Of a stretch of DNA of 13,563 nt, positions 12,930-13,563 are shown one piece after another. The stretch lies in NCBI GenBank assembly GCA_947631135.1, contig CANRKE010000029.1, positions 1-13,563 on the forward strand, written 5' to 3'. Each line of letters begins with the position of its first letter. Position 1 is the first letter of the stretch. Source of the DNA: an uncultured Bacilli bacterium (GTDB taxonomy: Bacteria > Bacillota_I > Bacilli_A > RF39 > UBA660). The notes below the pieces were generated by a model, which saw only the letters and a list, made by a program, of their open reading frames with translations, did no database searches and was not told the origin of the DNA. Both the position numbers and the translations under genes were made by a program.

Positions 12930-13133
12930 TTTAAAATTTTAATTTATGATGATGAAACAACAAATATTGATAATATAAAAGAATTAATAAATCAATTTAA
13001 GAAAATTACTGATTCAAGATTATATAAAACAAATCTAAATAATCCAAAGTATAATTAGTTAGATAAAGATATAGATAATGTAATAAATAAAGTTCAAGAT
13101 TATTTAATAAGTATGGAAACAGTAACAGTTTAA
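12912..13133 (+). pseudogene. Decayed reading frame within the relic element
   Basis: One plus-strand frame reads YDDETTNIDNIKELINQFKK, then continues through RLYKTNLNNPKYN, a TAG at 13056-13058, and LDKDIDNVINKVQDYLISME to a TAA at 13131. Composition is protein-like (charged, helical), yet there is no start codon near the beginning and no ribosome binding site. It looks like a fragment of a gene broken by a stop. It does not resemble a transposase I know. Confidence 0.3.
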
Positions 13134-13286
13134 TTAAAATTAATTATTTAATTTTGAGATAGTCTTTTTTATTCTGATAAATTACTAAATAAAGTTAAAA
13201 CATTGCTACATATATATAAATTATTTATTGGTTTTAATGACAAAATTAACGTTAGATAGATTAATTATCGATGATTTTTTCATATT

Positions 13287-13295
13287 CATATTATA
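13287..13295 (+). promoter_or_regulatory. Possible mother-cell sigma -10 element of the collagen-like gene
   Basis: CATATTATA fits the CATANNNTA form of sigma-K (and roughly sigma-E) -10 elements and lies just before the AAGGGAG of the collagen-like gene. No matching -35 is evident. A late mother-cell promoter would be expected for an exosporium protein, but the flanks are A/T-rich. Confidence 0.3.
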
Positions 13296-13315
13296 TTATG
13301 AAGGGAGATGAAAAC

Positions 13316-13563
13316 ATGAAGCCACAAAGTTTTAATAATTGTGGACAAGGAAACAAACCAAAAACATGTAATTATTGTATGTTTGCAGGACCAACTGGTC
13401 CAATGGGATTAATAGGTCCAACCGGGCCAACTGGACCAGCAGGAGAAGCAGGGCCTATAGGACCACAAGGTGTTGAAGGACCAACTGGACCAGCAGCTGG
13501 ACTTAACGCATATGGTGGTATTTACTCTACTACAAGTCAACCATTTCAACAAATACAAGATGT
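13316..13563 (+). CDS. Collagen-like spore-surface (BclA-type) protein, 5' part only
   Basis: Only the first 82 codons lie in the window. The ATG at 13316 has AAGGGAG 8 nt upstream. Residues 1-24 form a short head with Cys9, Cys18 and Cys21 (NNCGQGNKPKTCNYCMFA). Residues 25-60 are 12 unbroken Gly-X-Y triplets, mostly GPT, GPA and GPI, which in bacteria form collagen-like triple helices. From residue 61 the chain changes to AGLNAYGGIYSTTSQPFQQI, resembling the start of a BclA-type C-terminal trimerising domain. BclA-like glycoproteins make the hair-like nap or exosporium of Bacillus and Clostridioides spores. There is no signal peptide, as expected for a protein assembled onto the forespore from the mother cell. 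The collagen stretch is locally richer in G+C because of its Gly and Pro codons. Spore location is inferred. Confidence 0.88.
   Translation, partial: MKPQSFNNCGQGNKPKTCNYCMFAGPTGPMGLIGPTGPTGPAGEAGPIGPQGVEGPTGPAAGLNAYGGIYSTTSQPFQQIQD

Larger units (their letters stand above)
12754..13165. mobile_element. Relic insertion sequence or MITE with imperfect terminal inverted repeats
   Basis: AGAGCTGTTTCAAAATTAA (12754-12772) is repeated in inverted form at 13148-13165 as the complement of AGACTATCTCAAAATTAA: 16 matches over 18 aligned positions plus one gap. Such ends recall insertion sequences whose tips read like GAGCTGTCTCAAAA, but I cannot assign a family. The 412-bp interior has no intact transposase, contains a strong hairpin and a broken frame, and shows no clear target-site duplication. 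It explains most of the gene-less stretch 12725-13315. Confidence 0.45.

Noticed and set aside
12912..13133. Functional small gene in the relic element
   Set aside because: An internal TAG, no start codon and no ribosome binding site; kept only as a pseudogene-like remnant.
1..13563. CRISPR arrays, tRNA or rRNA genes
   Set aside because: No regularly spaced repeats and no cloverleaf or rRNA-like G+C-rich stretches were seen on either strand by eye.

Overview
The window is very AT-rich (roughly a quarter G+C by eye) and uses the standard code: TGA is a stop and Trp is TGG. It carries a dense set of Bacillota housekeeping and sporulation genes: yabG, yabP, yabQ, spoVG, spoVT, veg, divIC, and the start of a collagen-like spore-surface gene. 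The host is most likely a small-genome, endospore-forming, low-GC member of the Bacillota, perhaps gut-associated. I cannot place it more exactly.

Positions 1-10420, all on the minus strand, are a compressed version of the abrB-metS to ftsH region of Bacillus subtilis. In transcription order: spoVT, metG, tatD, a YabE-like 3D-domain gene, rsmA (ksgA), yabG, veg, spoVG, yabP, yabQ, divIC, tilS and ftsH, which runs off the left edge. Several genes usually found between these are absent: rnmV, the sspF/ispE/purR group, glmU/prs/pth/mfd, spoIIE and hpt. The retained genes cover tRNA charging and modification (metG, tilS), 16S rRNA dimethylation (rsmA), membrane proteolysis (ftsH), division (divIC) and spore formation. 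Several strong sigma-A promoters and intrinsic terminators divide the run into transcription units: YabE-like; spoVG; divIC; tilS-ftsH. Candidate sporulation-sigma promoters precede spoVT, yabG and yabP.

Positions 10421-12724 are an accessory insertion. An MqsR-like toxin gene overlaps by 7 nt a downstream antitoxin gene that joins a CxxC/CxxC zinc ribbon to a Panacea (SocA/DUF4065) domain. Upstream lie a promoter, a short leader and a good intrinsic terminator, which together could make a small RNA of about 70 nt. Divergent to this is an orphan two-membrane-segment coiled-coil protein.

Positions 12725-13315 hold no intact gene. They contain a ~412-bp element bounded by 18/19-bp imperfect inverted repeats, with a strong internal hairpin and a decayed reading frame: probably a relic insertion sequence or MITE. 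The window ends in the first 82 codons of a collagen-like (BclA-type) protein on the plus strand.

The most novel-looking item is the MqsR-like toxin paired with a zinc-ribbon/Panacea hybrid antitoxin and its possible small leader RNA. The rest is well-known biology in an unusually reduced arrangement. No tRNA, rRNA or CRISPR array was seen.
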